A program made the position numbers and the translations under genes. A stretch of DNA of 64,000 bases, from positions 852,237 through 916,236 of the forward strand of contig VCMS01000022.1 in NCBI GenBank assembly GCA_022539475.1. The letters are read 5' to 3'. The notes below the pieces were generated by a model. That model made no database searches and had not been told where the DNA came from. It saw only the letters and a list, made by a program, of their open reading frames with translations. Source of the DNA: Gracilaria domingensis (lineage: Eukaryota > Rhodophyta > Florideophyceae > Gracilariales > Gracilariaceae). This document shows, in pieces, positions 30,612 to 41,240 of this stretch. Position 1 is the first letter of the stretch; every line of letters starts with the position of its first letter.

Positions 30612-31555
30612 TAGATTTCTATGAGCCTCGTTTCACCAAGTATGGTGACTTGAGGAAGAACAGCAAGCCTCGAGCTACACAAGGATGTTCGCAATTTCTA
30701 CTTGCACCAATCCCGCTAGTACGTGCAAAAGTGGATAATGTTTGGGCCCAACGCTGCCACACGCAACTTGACCATGTTGTTGCGTGCGTAGAGTCGCCAG
30801 CCTATACGGACATCCACGTTCCGAAGAAGTTTCGACGTGTTCGTTTACACTCAGTGTTGACGAGGCCACAAGAACGGCCCTTGGATACATACTCAGAATG
30901 TCGTTCCTGACTGCCTCACCTAAAGTTGTTTAAAACAACGAGGCACCTTTTGTCAGATCTGGGCCTCGGCGTGCTTTTCCGGTATTAGGTCACTTCAACA
31001 TGTTTCTGACTCTGTCCCCAGTATACTGAGTCGTTCTATGAGTGCTACCCTTGGTAATAGCACAGGGCTATGCTACAGTGTATGCAAGGGCTCACCTTTA
31101 ACCCCTTTCGTTAATCGCCATCAGTACACCATTGAATAAGCGCTTGGGCTTGCTCACGTGTCAACAGCAGGAGTGGAAAGCCTTTCAACCCTGTTTCTGA
31201 GTTAACATCTTCAGAGTTAAGGAGCCCAATTTGGAAGGACTTCCCCATGAGCACATAGCCGCTGAAGCAGAGAAGGGGTTCATGTCGCACAAAATTAGGT
31301 ATGAGAGCCAAGTATCTGGTCCATATCACGTCGACTGCATATCCAATCACTTCCTGACCTTAACGACCCGACTCCCAGAAGCACATGATATTCTTCTATA
31401 TTACATGTCATCTATGGAATAGAACTTCTTGGCATTTTTAAAGAGAGGGAACCTCCTCTGAGGCTCTACTGTACTTTAGGAATAAGAAACTACTGTCTAA
31501 GATAAAGAAGAAGAAGGAACAAGAACGGTGATGGAAGTAACAAAAAACGATTTCT
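30612..31555. other. Intergenic DNA with the second dispersed-repeat copy
   Basis: About 940 bases with no convincing gene; short frames at 30650-30910 and 31111-31350 show no domain. The dispersed repeat lies at 31469-31512. Confidence 0.5.
31469..31512 (+). repeat. Dispersed repeat, copy 2
   Basis: Matches 5218-5261 at 40 of 44 positions, same orientation, just beyond the 3' end of the FAD monooxygenase gene. Confidence 0.7.
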
Positions 31556-33361
31556 TTATGTCATTCCTGGAGGACTCAACTCCATCACTCGAAGAGCCAG
31601 ACTTCCAAGAATGCCAATCAAGAGGATAGACGCCGCGGAGGTTAACAACCTGGTTGTGGTCTGATCATGCAGTCGCAAGGCATCTCCATACGAATAGTTC
31701 TTTGAGATAGAATCAATTAGGCTCGGATAGAATACTTCGGGGAACAGCTTCGCTAACAGTCCCCGTACTCTTCTGTCGAATACTTGAAGGAGAAGACCAA
31801 TGGAGAGTGTACCTGATAAAGTCGGTATGCGACGGACGATAGTGGTCAACGCCCTTAAATCTTCTTCCCGTTCCTTTTCGTATTCTCGCAAGAAGTCTTC
31901 AACACTGGCAGTTGCTTCCATCCGATCCAAAACTTGCATCAGTACTTTTACATCTTCAAAGGCCGCGTTCACACCCTGCCCCGAATCCGGTGGAAAGGAA
32001 TGCGCGGCATCTCCTAGGAAAACAACCCCGGCTGAAGGAGTGGCTCCCACAAGAACCACCAAAGACTTGACACGCGACGAATTCGGGAACTTCAACGGTT
32101 TGGCCTCAATAAATCGTTTCATACTTTCAGGAGTGATACATGAACGGGCGTTCAGCTGAGGTAACATTTCCTCAAACATCTGGTAGCCCTCCTCAACTCT
32201 CTGTAGGTGCTGCACTTCTGCCTGGGGCGAGTGTAAGACTATTCCCAAGACTCCACCACATCGATCTCTCATTTCTTTAGGCATATCAAATATACCGACC
32301 CAGGTATCTTTCTTACGGAGGCGTCCTTTCTTGGGCAGTAATCGACGAAAGACTGAGACGTCAGTTTGATCCACTTGGAAGTCGGGTTCTCTGCTATTAT
32401 AGTTCTCCTGAATGGCGATGGCTTTCACCAACTTTCCGCTTGATGCTGTCGGCACTGAATCTTCTCCTAGGCCGTTTGAGCTACGAAACAGACTATCATT
32501 ACTTTGGTATGACGACCTCATTGAGGTACCTAACAAACTGTTTCGCCCATCGCAAGCGAGAACAAGCTTTGAACGAATACTATATTCTTCGCCTTCAGAG
32601 TTTAGAAGGAGCTTCATCTCCCCTTGCGAGTCATACACCACACTAGTTACCTTAGTTTTCTTCAGCAGTTTAATGTGCTCGAGTTTTCTCGCATATGACT
32701 GAAGTCCTTCGACTATCGCGATTCGGGTAGTAAAGATAGATGCACCGCCGTCCGATGACGGAGGGTGATTCTTGATGGTAGTAAAACTCCCATCTGGTTT
32801 CCACGTGATAATCAGACGGGTTTTGTATGAAACACTGCGTTCTACAACGCTCTGCAGCAATTCCGGTACTTGATCTAGTATTCTGCGCCCGCGTTCACCC
32901 AATCCGATGGTGTATGTTCGAGAAGGATCAAAGCGACTGCTTTCGTCGTCTTGCTCTACGACTGTGACTGGAATATTGCGTTGTGCAATGAAGATTGCTG
33001 CAAGCAATCCGGTCGGCCCCCCTCCCACAATAACCGCATTTGCATCTCGAACGGCGTTTGGAATTGTGCTTTTGCTCTGGTTCGATTGCGCCTCCATGGT
33101 CATAAACCTCGACGAGAAACATCGTTTGCGTACTCTCCAAATGAAGCGAGGCTTTCGGGCGGAGACAAAACGAACGGGGGAAACTATTTTTGAGGGGAAT
33201 GCTACCGCTGAAGAACCGGAGAAGCTCAAGTATCCTGGCCGGAAAGGTGTGTGAAACGTTTGACGTCGGGAAGCTCCCTGAAGCCCAAACTGGGGTGTTC
33301 GAGTTCCGGTCGTTCCTAAATGATATGTTTCTCTAGGAGATCCCAATTCGTCAATCACCAT
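31556..33361 (-). CDS. FAD-dependent (group A) monooxygenase with C-terminal membrane segment
   Basis: A 601-residue flavoprotein from the ATG at 33361; the frame runs to 33427 without ATG. The first 85 residues are Ser/Arg-rich and suit an organelle transit peptide. The FAD site is VIVGGGPTGLLAAIF (113-118 = GxGxxG). The DG motif LVLACDGRNS lies near 272, and the GD motif FLGDAAHSFPPDSGQG near 457. A hydrophobic segment near the end (TSAASILLIGILGSLAL) may anchor it. The general plan is that of aromatic hydroxylases and kynurenine 3-monooxygenase-like enzymes, which use NADPH and oxygen to hydroxylate a small molecule. The substrate is not inferable. A decayed paralogue lies head to head with it at 33.8-35.4 kb. 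Confidence 0.87.
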   Translation of the reverse strand: MVIDELGSPRETYHLGTTGTRTPQFGLQGASRRQTFHTPFRPGYLSFSGSSAVAFPSKIVSPVRFVSARKPRFIWRVRKRCFSSRFMTMEAQSNQSKSTIPNAVRDANAVIVGGGPTGLLAAIFIAQRNIPVTVVEQDDESSRFDPSRTYTIGLGERGRRILDQVPELLQSVVERSVSYKTRLIITWKPDGSFTTIKNHPPSSDGGASIFTTRIAIVEGLQSYARKLEHIKLLKKTKVTSVVYDSQGEMKLLLNSEGEEYSIRSKLVLACDGRNSLLGTSMRSSYQSNDSLFRSSNGLGEDSVPTASSGKLVKAIAIQENYNSREPDFQVDQTDVSVFRRLLPKKGRLRKKDTWVGIFDMPKEMRDRCGGVLGIVLHSPQAEVQHLQRVEEGYQMFEEMLPQLNARSCITPESMKRFIEAKPLKFPNSSRVKSLVVLVGATPSAGVVFLGDAAHSFPPDSGQGVNAAFEDVKVLMQVLDRMEATASVEDFLREYEKEREEDLRALTTIVRRIPTLSGTLSIGLLLQVFDRRVRGLLAKLFPEVFYPSLIDSISKNYSYGDALRLHDQTTTRLLTSAASILLIGILGSLALRVMELSPPGMT

Positions 33362-33836
33362 GGTCTTGCAGATTTGAGCTGTCGCTTCCCACGAAGAAGG
33401 GAACCTTACGCTTTCATGAACTTGCAATATACAGGTAGGCCCGTTTCCTTTCGATTGGAGGCAAATGTGGATCTATGAGGATGAGGACACGTCCATGATG
33501 TGACCTGACCAAAAATCTGAAGATAATCCAGCCTAGCTAGAAGGCTCGGAAAGGGGGGTGTACCTCAGTAAGAGCTCACACGTCAAGCATTGTTGTCCAT
33601 CCCTCTGACTGTCCGGCCTTGTTTTTGCATCTCCAAGAGCTCAGCGTGATCATCACCGATCTTAGCTGTACGTTCTCAGCGCATAGATGGCAAACCATCT
33701 CGCATTCTCCGGGGTTCACCCCATCGCAGCACATTCTAGTTTCGTATCTTTTGAAAGACATGCCCGTGTATATCAACGTCGTCCACACTTCAGGACCTCG
33801 CCAAGATGCTCGCCTTCATCGGCAAGGTTTGTTACC

Positions 33837-35369
33837 ATGACAACATCATTGAATCAGAGCAAGAGCACAACCCCAGATGCAGTTCGAAATGCCAATACCG
33901 TAATCGTGGGAGGCGGGCCGACGGGACTTCTCGCCGCAATTCTTATGGCGCATCGAAGTATTCCAGTGACTGTCATTGAGCAAGACGATGACCTTAGCCG
34001 GTTCGATCCATTGAAAGCATATGCACTGGCATTACCATGGAGCACTGCAACAGTTACCATCACTGCTCAATGCAGTAAAGGAAAAAGGCATACCATATCA
34101 TGCTATGCGCCAAATCAATGTAAAGAGTGATAGCACAAGGCAGGAATTGGGACGAGGCATGAGTTCTAGAGGTGTTCGTATTTTTCATACCAGGGTCTCG
34201 CTTGTTGAAGCACTTCAATCGCACTCAAAAAGTTTCCCAACATAACCTTGCGAAAGCAAACTAGAGTTACCGATGTGACGTACGAAGACTCTGGAGAGAT
34301 GAACGTGTCCTTGACCTGCGGTGAAAAGCAAGATAGCATTCGTACGAAGCTCCTTCTCGCTTGTGACGGGAAAAACAGCATTGTCAGTAAGACACTCAGG
34401 AAAGCTGCCGATGGTGAGGCAATGCACTACGAAGTTCGCAGGGATTGAGAAGATCAATGCCAACGCTCTCATCCGGAAACTTGTCAAGTCTATCATATAC
34501 AGGAGGAGTTCGTAGCGAACAAGCTTACAGGCGATGAGGACACTCTAATGATACTGCGTTTGTTCATCGATTAGTACCGAAGGAAGGAGTTACAAGCGAC
34601 AAGGCCTTGGAGAATTTCCGATGAATAGTGAGATGAGCACTCGTTGTACGGAAGATTGCAACCACAGTACAACCGGTAGGAGCGAATTACTGGACGAAGC
34701 ATTGAAGGAGCTAGAACCGATGTGAATGACCGGAGGGTTACACAGACAACCGGTAGGAGCGTTATCGTAGCGTTGACGAGGCTACCGTGTATCCCTACCG
34801 TACGTACGGCGGATAACATGAAGAAATTCGTGGAAGCAAAACCAATAAGGCTTCCTACATCAACGCGGTTGGAATCGTTGGTGGTTCACGTAGGACGTGT
34901 GACTCCGTCGGGCGGGGTAGTGTTCCTCGGCGATGCAGCACATTCATTTCCTCCAGACGTAGGACAAGGAGTTAACTCAGCTTTCGAGGACGTGGAAGTA
35001 TTTGTGAATGTGTTGGATACGTTCGGTTCAGATGGCACAATTGAAGACATTATTATAAAGTACGAGATGGAACGTGTGAAAGATATAAAGGGTTTGTTGG
35101 AATACGTGCGTCGAAGTACGGGGTTTGCGGCAGAGCGATTGTCATGGGCAAGGATGATGTCGCGCGTGGTGAGCTTGAAACTGCGAGGCACGATGTCTAA
35201 ACGATTTCCAAAGTGGTTTTCGCCGAGTTTGGTGGAGCTCAATGGCTCGGATTGCTCCTATTCTGAGGCGATTCGATTGTATGATGAGACAACGGTGCGG
35301 TTGTGGGCTTGTGGCGTTTCCGCGGTGGCTTTGCCTATTATGGCGGGGTTTGCGCTTTATTCTCGTTAA
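33837..35369 (+). pseudogene. Decayed paralogue of the FAD monooxygenase
   Basis: Reads away from the intact gene and keeps its blocks in order: NQSKSTTPDAVRNANTVIV with GGGPTGLLAA in one frame, RGVRIFHTRVSLVEALQSHSK in another frame (34021-34245), LLLACDGKNS back in the first frame (34248-34448), then FLGDAAHSFPPDVGQG (34722-35369) to the end. Two frame changes and in-frame stops break it (stops near 34130 and 34448). The stretch between the DG and GD motifs has no matching protein and looks deleted or scrambled. Introns could hide some breaks, but the intact copy has none, so a pseudogene is the simpler view. The predicted C-terminal region is still well preserved. Confidence 0.82.
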
Positions 35370-36700
35370 TAGAATAGGTGGAATGGGACGTGTTTCCAGC
35401 TTGGGACATGCTTTGATTTGTTGTTTGATTAGCGTTGCATGTGATCGCGCTTACATGCGCCGCATGGCGGTGATGAAGAAGTGGAAGAACATGGAGTGGT
35501 TGTCATCGCAGCGAAGGTAACATACAGGAATTGGGCAACCACTGTGGTGAGCAGAATCTCAGAGAGGGCCGTGGCGGATAGATCGGTGGCAGGTGCACAA
35601 AGAGTTGTTATTGTTTACGCAGTAGGTGTATGGGTATTGGTTGCACAAACAAGGGCAGTGTAAGGTCATGTGCAGAGATTAAAGACGGCGGTCTGCGGAA
35701 GCTTGTGGCGGTTGAGCATTAACATACCATTAACAGGTTGGTTGTAAGTTACCGTTGGAAACGGCGCGTGTGGAAGAAGCGGCTCTAGTGGCGCACAACT
35801 TGTCATGGCCCCCGAGCAGCGGTCGACGGAGGAGGACGATTCTACCGACGGCACACTTTCACAAGACGGGGATGACGCGGCGTGGCATCACGATGATCGA
35901 GAAAAAACTGGTCGACGGCCACAACGCAGACGCGAGGCTGGCGACTGTGACAGCGGCGTTGCGTGACAGATCCTTGATCGATTTGGCCAACCAGCAATGT
36001 GCGCTACGCGTGACAGACACATTGTCGGCGGGCGAGCTGTCTTGTCGGGCCCTTTCCCGCGACCAATCACGCGCCGCCGCGGAGAGATACAGAGATATTT
36101 GGCGGCTTCTACCGCGCAAAGGGGGGAAAACGAGCGCGACGTGACAGGTGGCTGTGCATCATACCGCGTCACGCGTGGTTGCGTGTGCGCGCCTTAGAGC
36201 AAATGCACGCGCAAAAAGGTGCGCCGCTTACATGACGCTGACGCTGCTGTTGAGCGCCGCCGGCGGCGCGCCTCGAAGTTCGAGGCTCGAACGGCTAAAT
36301 CAGGCGGCGCGCGGCGCGCGTGACCGCGCGGCTTACGCTTGTGACACGCTCCGCGCTTTCAGCGTGGCAAAACGGCAATCTTCCGGTTCGTTGCACGCTG
36401 CTCTCTCTCGCACGTTTGCAGAATCTGCGCGTTTTTCACGGTCCCCGCCGCGCTTGCATTGCGCGGGCCCAGTACGTACCGTGCGCCACTTCTTTTTCCT
36501 CACTACTTACCAAGTAGTACTTAGCGCTCATCCAGCACTTTCGGACCTCCCCCTGCTGCAGCACCCGCTCTTGAACTGCCCGTGCCGTGTCGCTGCCACA
36601 GGTTTGTCGTGCCCCCAACCCCCGCCCGGAACAACAGCCTCGCCGCCGCTGCCTGCAACTGCCGCTCGCGTCGTGATTGCCGTTCCGTTTCCATTCCACC
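35370..36700. other. Intergenic DNA turning into a promoter island
   Basis: The first half is AT-balanced. A small ATG-started frame at 35872-36144 (90 codons, polar, no domain) is the only candidate gene, and I do not trust it. From about 36060 the DNA is GCGC-rich, with GCTTACA at 36226-36232 and nested palindromes around 36275-36295, leading to the channel gene at 36701. Confidence 0.45.
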
Positions 36701-38974
36701 ATGGCGCTCGACAGCGAGACGGGCGGTTTTCTTAGTGGGCTCGGCATTGCCGTTGCTGTTGCCATCATCTTCGGTCTCCTCTTTTGCATTCTGCGCACCC
36801 GAGTTCCAGACGTTTTCTATCATCGACGCTATTTGAACACTTTGAAGGCGTACGACGACTACAATGGCGAACGCGTCGGGCTTACGCACCCACCCCCATC
36901 CGACTCGTTCTTCGGCTGGATCAAGCCGCTGTTCGCCACCCCGGAGACAGAAGTCGTCCGTAAGATTGGCCTCGATGCCGCCATGTTTCTTCGCTTTCTT
37001 CGCACATGTCTCATCATCCTTGCCATCCTCGGAACCTTTTCCGTCGTTCTTCTCATGCCTGTCTTTGGCACCGGTCGTATCAATGACACCCTCACGGATC
37101 CGGATGACCCCAATCGAGTGTCTGGCTTGAAAATCATCTCACTGGCAAACGTCCGACCGAGGGATGACCGACTGTGGATCGTTACTATCACTGAGTTCTT
37201 CGTCGCTGCCGTCGTCATCTACTTCATGAGGGCTGATTACAAGGCCTATGCGGACTATCGACGCCAGTATCTAAACTCTGAAACTCCTGTCAATTATGCC
37301 CTGGCCGTGCTGGATATCCCTGAGGACTGCCGTAATGAAGAGGCAATTCGTCGTCGATTCGAGCTTGTTGTACCTGGTCAAATATCCGAAGTCATCATCA
37401 TGAAGCAATGCGCCAAGTGTGTCAAGCTCAAGAACAAGCTTGAAGCGGCCGTCACCAAGCGTGAGGTTGCCGAGTACGTCAAGTCAGTTAAAGGCACCAG
37501 TCCTGAATTCCGCCCCGGCGTCGTGGGATGCATAATGTGTCATAAGCCAAAGGTTGACGCCTTGGAGTACTGGGAGAATGAGCAGCAGAAGGTTGGCAAA
37601 GAACTGCTTGAGGCCGGTGATGAGGCTCCCGCCACACCCTCTGCCATTCTGGTTCTGAGTAATAAGCGCGCGGCCTCTGTACTTGCGCAGGCCAACGTAG
37701 CCACTAGCGCCACCGCTTGGAATGTATCTCGCGCGGGCGAACCGAACAACATCAACTGGTCGGCGTTTTCTGTGCCGAGCTATCAAGCTGAAATACGTTC
37801 TATTGCGGTGTCTGCGTTTGTGTTCTTTTTCACCTTGTTCTGGACCATTCCTGCAACCGCCATTGCTGCTTTGTTCAGCTTGGAGAAACTCAGTGAACTG
37901 GACGGGTTCGCGTGGACCGGAAAAATCAAGGACGTCAGTCCTCAACTGTCACAACTGATTGAGGGTTTGCTTCCTGTTGTTGTTATGTCCATTCTCATCA
38001 GTTTGATTCCTACACTGTTCCGTTTTATAGTTAGCCAGGAGCGCATTGTTTCTTTCTCCATTGTGGAGAGGAAGACAAGGGATTACTTTTATATGTTCAC
38101 TGTATATGGTTCCTTCTTTGTTATTGTCCTTGGAAATGCTGTCCTTCAAGATTTGGAAGGCATTATTGATGATCCGGTTCAGATCATTGACTCTTTGGCA
38201 AGCGGTGTGCCTGGGAATGGTGTATTTTTTGCCACCTTCATCATTTGGCAGGGACTTTTCACACTACCGCTTTTGTTCAGTGGTATTGTGCGAGTTATTC
38301 TTCGTTGCATCTTGCTGAAGATCTCAAAAACTGAACGTCAGCAACGCAAGGCTCGCACGGGTGGTGGTATGTTCCAGTTCTTCCGCTACTCTGGCCATGC
38401 GATGCTTATGATGTTCCTCGCGCTCATGTTCACGAGTTTCTCTCCTTTGGTTCCTCTTTGCGGCATAGTTTACTTTCTTGTTGCGTACTTGGGCTTCAAG
38501 TACATGTTGCTGTTCAGTTGCCATCAGCCGTATGAGGGTGGAGGCGATATGTACCCTGGTGCCTACTGGGGTACTATGATCGGACTCGTCCTCAAGCAAG
38601 TGGTTGTGATTGCTGTGCTTGGTCTGAAGAAGGTGGTTGCCCCAGCAATTGTGTGCATCGTTCCCACAGTGGCAACAATCTTGTTGGCGATGATCATTGC
38701 TAAGCGATATGAGAGGATTTCGGAGCATGGAAGCTTGCACGATATGTTTGAGAGCTCATCAAAACTCGATGAGATCCCGAGCATCTACAATGGTTTGTAC
38801 AAGCAACCAGGCGCAAAGGTCCCAGAATTTGCAAACTTGAACGGGATTGAAGCAGCGAATGACACCTACGACGGTCCTGATTATGGAACAGAAAGTGATG
38901 AACTGGAATCAGAGCATCCCAACGAACAGATTGGGTATGTACCAGATCGCGCCGCAAAGCGGGAGGAAGTGTAA
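36701..38974 (+). CDS. OSCA/TMEM63 (CSC1, DUF221) family membrane channel
   Basis: A 757-residue multi-pass protein from the ATG at 36701, in an ACCATGG context; the frame continues upstream without ATG. An N-terminal membrane segment (GLGIAVAVAIIFGLLFCIL) is followed by the family's N-terminal module with two more (about 100-125 and 165-185). A cytosolic domain with a Cys-rich patch (MKQCAKCVKLKNKL, then GCIMCHKP) comes next. The channel core opens with NINWSAFSVP and FWTIPATAIAALFSLEKL, with six or more further segments to about residue 690. The tail is acidic. Family members are mechanosensitive or osmosensitive cation channels or scramblases of plasma and internal membranes. Single exon. 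Confidence 0.88.
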   Translation: MALDSETGGFLSGLGIAVAVAIIFGLLFCILRTRVPDVFYHRRYLNTLKAYDDYNGERVGLTHPPPSDSFFGWIKPLFATPETEVVRKIGLDAAMFLRFLRTCLIILAILGTFSVVLLMPVFGTGRINDTLTDPDDPNRVSGLKIISLANVRPRDDRLWIVTITEFFVAAVVIYFMRADYKAYADYRRQYLNSETPVNYALAVLDIPEDCRNEEAIRRRFELVVPGQISEVIIMKQCAKCVKLKNKLEAAVTKREVAEYVKSVKGTSPEFRPGVVGCIMCHKPKVDALEYWENEQQKVGKELLEAGDEAPATPSAILVLSNKRAASVLAQANVATSATAWNVSRAGEPNNINWSAFSVPSYQAEIRSIAVSAFVFFFTLFWTIPATAIAALFSLEKLSELDGFAWTGKIKDVSPQLSQLIEGLLPVVVMSILISLIPTLFRFIVSQERIVSFSIVERKTRDYFYMFTVYGSFFVIVLGNAVLQDLEGIIDDPVQIIDSLASGVPGNGVFFATFIIWQGLFTLPLLFSGIVRVILRCILLKISKTERQQRKARTGGGMFQFFRYSGHAMLMMFLALMFTSFSPLVPLCGIVYFLVAYLGFKYMLLFSCHQPYEGGGDMYPGAYWGTMIGLVLKQVVVIAVLGLKKVVAPAIVCIVPTVATILLAMIIAKRYERISEHGSLHDMFESSSKLDEIPSIYNGLYKQPGAKVPEFANLNGIEAANDTYDGPDYGTESDELESEHPNEQIGYVPDRAAKREEV

Positions 38975-39734
38975 TGATCGATCGTAAGTTTTGGTTGATT
39001 CTCATCAAGAATGAGAAGAGTGTTGATCATGGACAGAATTTACGACATGATGGATGCCATACGTTCATATTTGGAGCTGAATCTCAATGACTCGCATGGT
39101 GGCTTCGGGGCATACTTTCATGTCAATGATAAGATATCACGTGGCATCTGTTGTTGACGGTTTCGATAAATATTGGCGCTGCTATTGATGTGGAGTGGAC
39201 CTTGTGTCTGCTCAGGGGTTGTCTTTTTTTTTTCGCGCACTTCTGGCAGCTGTTTCTGAAAATGTGTCTACTTTGCTTTGCCTGGCTCTTAAATGTTTTG
39301 TGTTTATACTCTTACCCATTTTGTTCCCATCGAAAGCAAAAGCAAAATGCTGTCTCTCTCTTTACGATCGTACAGGGCAGCGCTGCCTCCTTAGAACTAA
39401 TGGCTTCCCGTTTCGCAGCATGCAATCAACTGGTGCCTTCCAAAGGTCCGCTGCGAAAGGTGAGTTAAACCTGAAGAAAAAGAGAGGCGGTTGTGGTGGC
39501 AGTTTATAGATATATATATATTTTTTATAAGAGCTGTTTGTTACGTGACCCTTCTGGCTGCGGTTGCTCTTGGGCCAAAGAAAAAGCTCGCTATTTCCAT
39601 TGCGCAGCAAAAATGCAGCTTTAGATACGTTGCAGGGGCAGTGAACTGACTCTGAAATAGATTGTTTACGAGAGGTGGTTCACTCGTACATAGAAACGCA
39701 CGACTTGTAGGGTGCGTATTTGAAAGAGCCAAAG
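38975..39734. other. Convergent 3' intergenic region
   Basis: AT-rich, with a short (AT)n tract near 39511-39521. It lies between the convergent channel and GYF-domain genes. No gene was recognised. Confidence 0.5.
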
Positions 39735-40487
39735 CTAGTGAAGCGGCGGCGGCGTTCCTCCAGAGGGAGCATACGGCGGGTATCCCTGTGGCGGATATCC
39801 GTTCGGTTGCTGCGGATATACCGCAGGTTGTTGCGGGTAGCCCAGTGGCGGTGCTGCATTCGATGTATCTCGTTGCGGATATGGATTCGGCGCTGATTGC
39901 TGAGCTGGAGGGCTGTACTGAGGAGCGTCCGTGGCTGGTTGCTGCGGGTACACAGCTGGCTGTTGCGACATGTACGGCTGTGACGTAGCGGGGGGTGGGG
40001 CATACTGCGGTGAGTCTGCGGTTGACGGCGGGTTTGCCGGGATGGCTGAGTGTGGCGGGGGTGGCGGGGGGGACGTGGGAATGTCAGATTGAGACGATGA
40101 GGTTGAGTCAGCAGAGTGCTGAGGACCAGCAAGCGGCTGCGGCTGCGGCTGCGGCTGCGGCTGCGGCTGCTGTGGTTTGGGAGGCGGCTGCTTGAGGGCG
40201 AGAGCCTCTGCCTGAATCTGGCGCGCCACAGGGTCCGGTAGCTGATCCATGCGACGCCATTCCATAAGTCGCACGAGACGAGAGCTGTTTGGGCGATCCG
40301 CGTTGGGGAAGATTCGTTCATTCGTCCAGAACAGCGCGTCGGGCGGCAGTTGGTGCTCGGCGTACAGACGGACTATAGAGGCGCGGGTGTAAGGTCCCTC
40401 GCGCAGCGGCTGTCGGTCCAGCGAGTGGGAAGGGGCGGGCTTCAACACAAACCATATCGGCTGCGGCTTCTTGCGGAACAGGCCCAT
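39735..40487 (-). CDS. GYF-domain protein with Pro/Gln/Tyr-rich tail
   Basis: A 250-residue protein from the ATG at 40487; the frame is open to 40682 without ATG. Residues 1-85 carry a GYF_2-type module: IWFVLKP, then GPYTRASIVRLYAEHQLPPDALFW, a fold that binds proline-rich peptides. From about residue 105 the protein is low complexity: a (PQ)n run, polyproline, and repeated YPQQP/GYPPQGYPP units of the kind found in annexin-like or RNA-granule proteins. This composition favours phase separation or proline-motif partner binding, but no pathway can be named. It diverges from the PP2A B55 gene. Confidence 0.7.
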   Translation of the reverse strand: MGLFRKKPQPIWFVLKPAPSHSLDRQPLREGPYTRASIVRLYAEHQLPPDALFWTNERIFPNADRPNSSRLVRLMEWRRMDQLPDPVARQIQAEALALKQPPPKPQQPQPQPQPQPQPLAGPQHSADSTSSSQSDIPTSPPPPPPHSAIPANPPSTADSPQYAPPPATSQPYMSQQPAVYPQQPATDAPQYSPPAQQSAPNPYPQRDTSNAAPPLGYPQQPAVYPQQPNGYPPQGYPPYAPSGGTPPPLH

Positions 40488-41240
40488 GATGTGGTATGCC
40501 ACCGCGGCTGCGACTGGAGTGCGCGAGGCGTGGAGGGGAAGGAAGGGGCGACTCGAAGGGCGACTTGAAGGGCGCGCGAGGGCGAGGTGGACAGGCGCGG
40601 GGCGGCCTTGCTGGCGAGTTGAGGCGCTACGTCGACAGGCGCGTGAGCCAATGGCGGCGGCGCGGCGCGCGCGCGGCAACAAGCGGCAGCGCGCTCGTCA
40701 ATGCTGACCGTTCGGTTGACGTTGACAACGGGCGGCTCGGCGAGGAAGCGCGCGGCCTTGCCACGTGGGCGGCGTGGCGCTGTAAACCGCGCGCGCCGCT
40801 GCTTACAGCCGCGGTGTGCATGAAAGGCGCGACGCGCTGACGTGCGCTCGCACGTGCGCGAAGGCGGGGCGAGTACCTTTGACGGTAACTTACCTTTGGC
40901 AGCGGTCGCTGCCGCGCCGCGCGCGCACGTGCGCGCGCCGCATTCATTCCGCGCGGAGACACGCGCGACACGGCGGCGCAGCGTGCGCGCTGTCAGGCGC
41001 GTGTACGTCGCGCGCCGCGTGAGATGGCGCTGCCGTGCTTGCGGGCGAGTACATAGCGCAGGCTGAGTTTGTTGTTACCTCGGCTGGGCACCGCCGCCGC
41101 TCGCGTCCGCCCGTCGCCCCGACTTGTGCCGCGCCGCTGCGCCGTCGCTGCGTCCGCGGTCGTCCCCGCTGCTCGCCCTCGGCGCGCTCGATTCTCGCCG
41201 CGCTCGGAGCTTGCCGCGTTTGTTGCCTGCGCGTTTGTGC
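40488..41240. promoter_or_regulatory. GCGC-rich divergent promoter island
   Basis: About 750 bases between the GYF-domain and PP2A-B55 genes. It is very CpG-dense, with GCTTACA at 40801-40807 facing a GCTGTAAAC motif about 20 bases earlier. No TATA is visible. Confidence 0.45.

Noticed and set aside
34130-34722. Introns rescuing the second FAD monooxygenase
   Set aside because: The intact paralogue has no introns, matching protein is missing between the DG and GD motifs, and two phase changes are needed. Decay is simpler.
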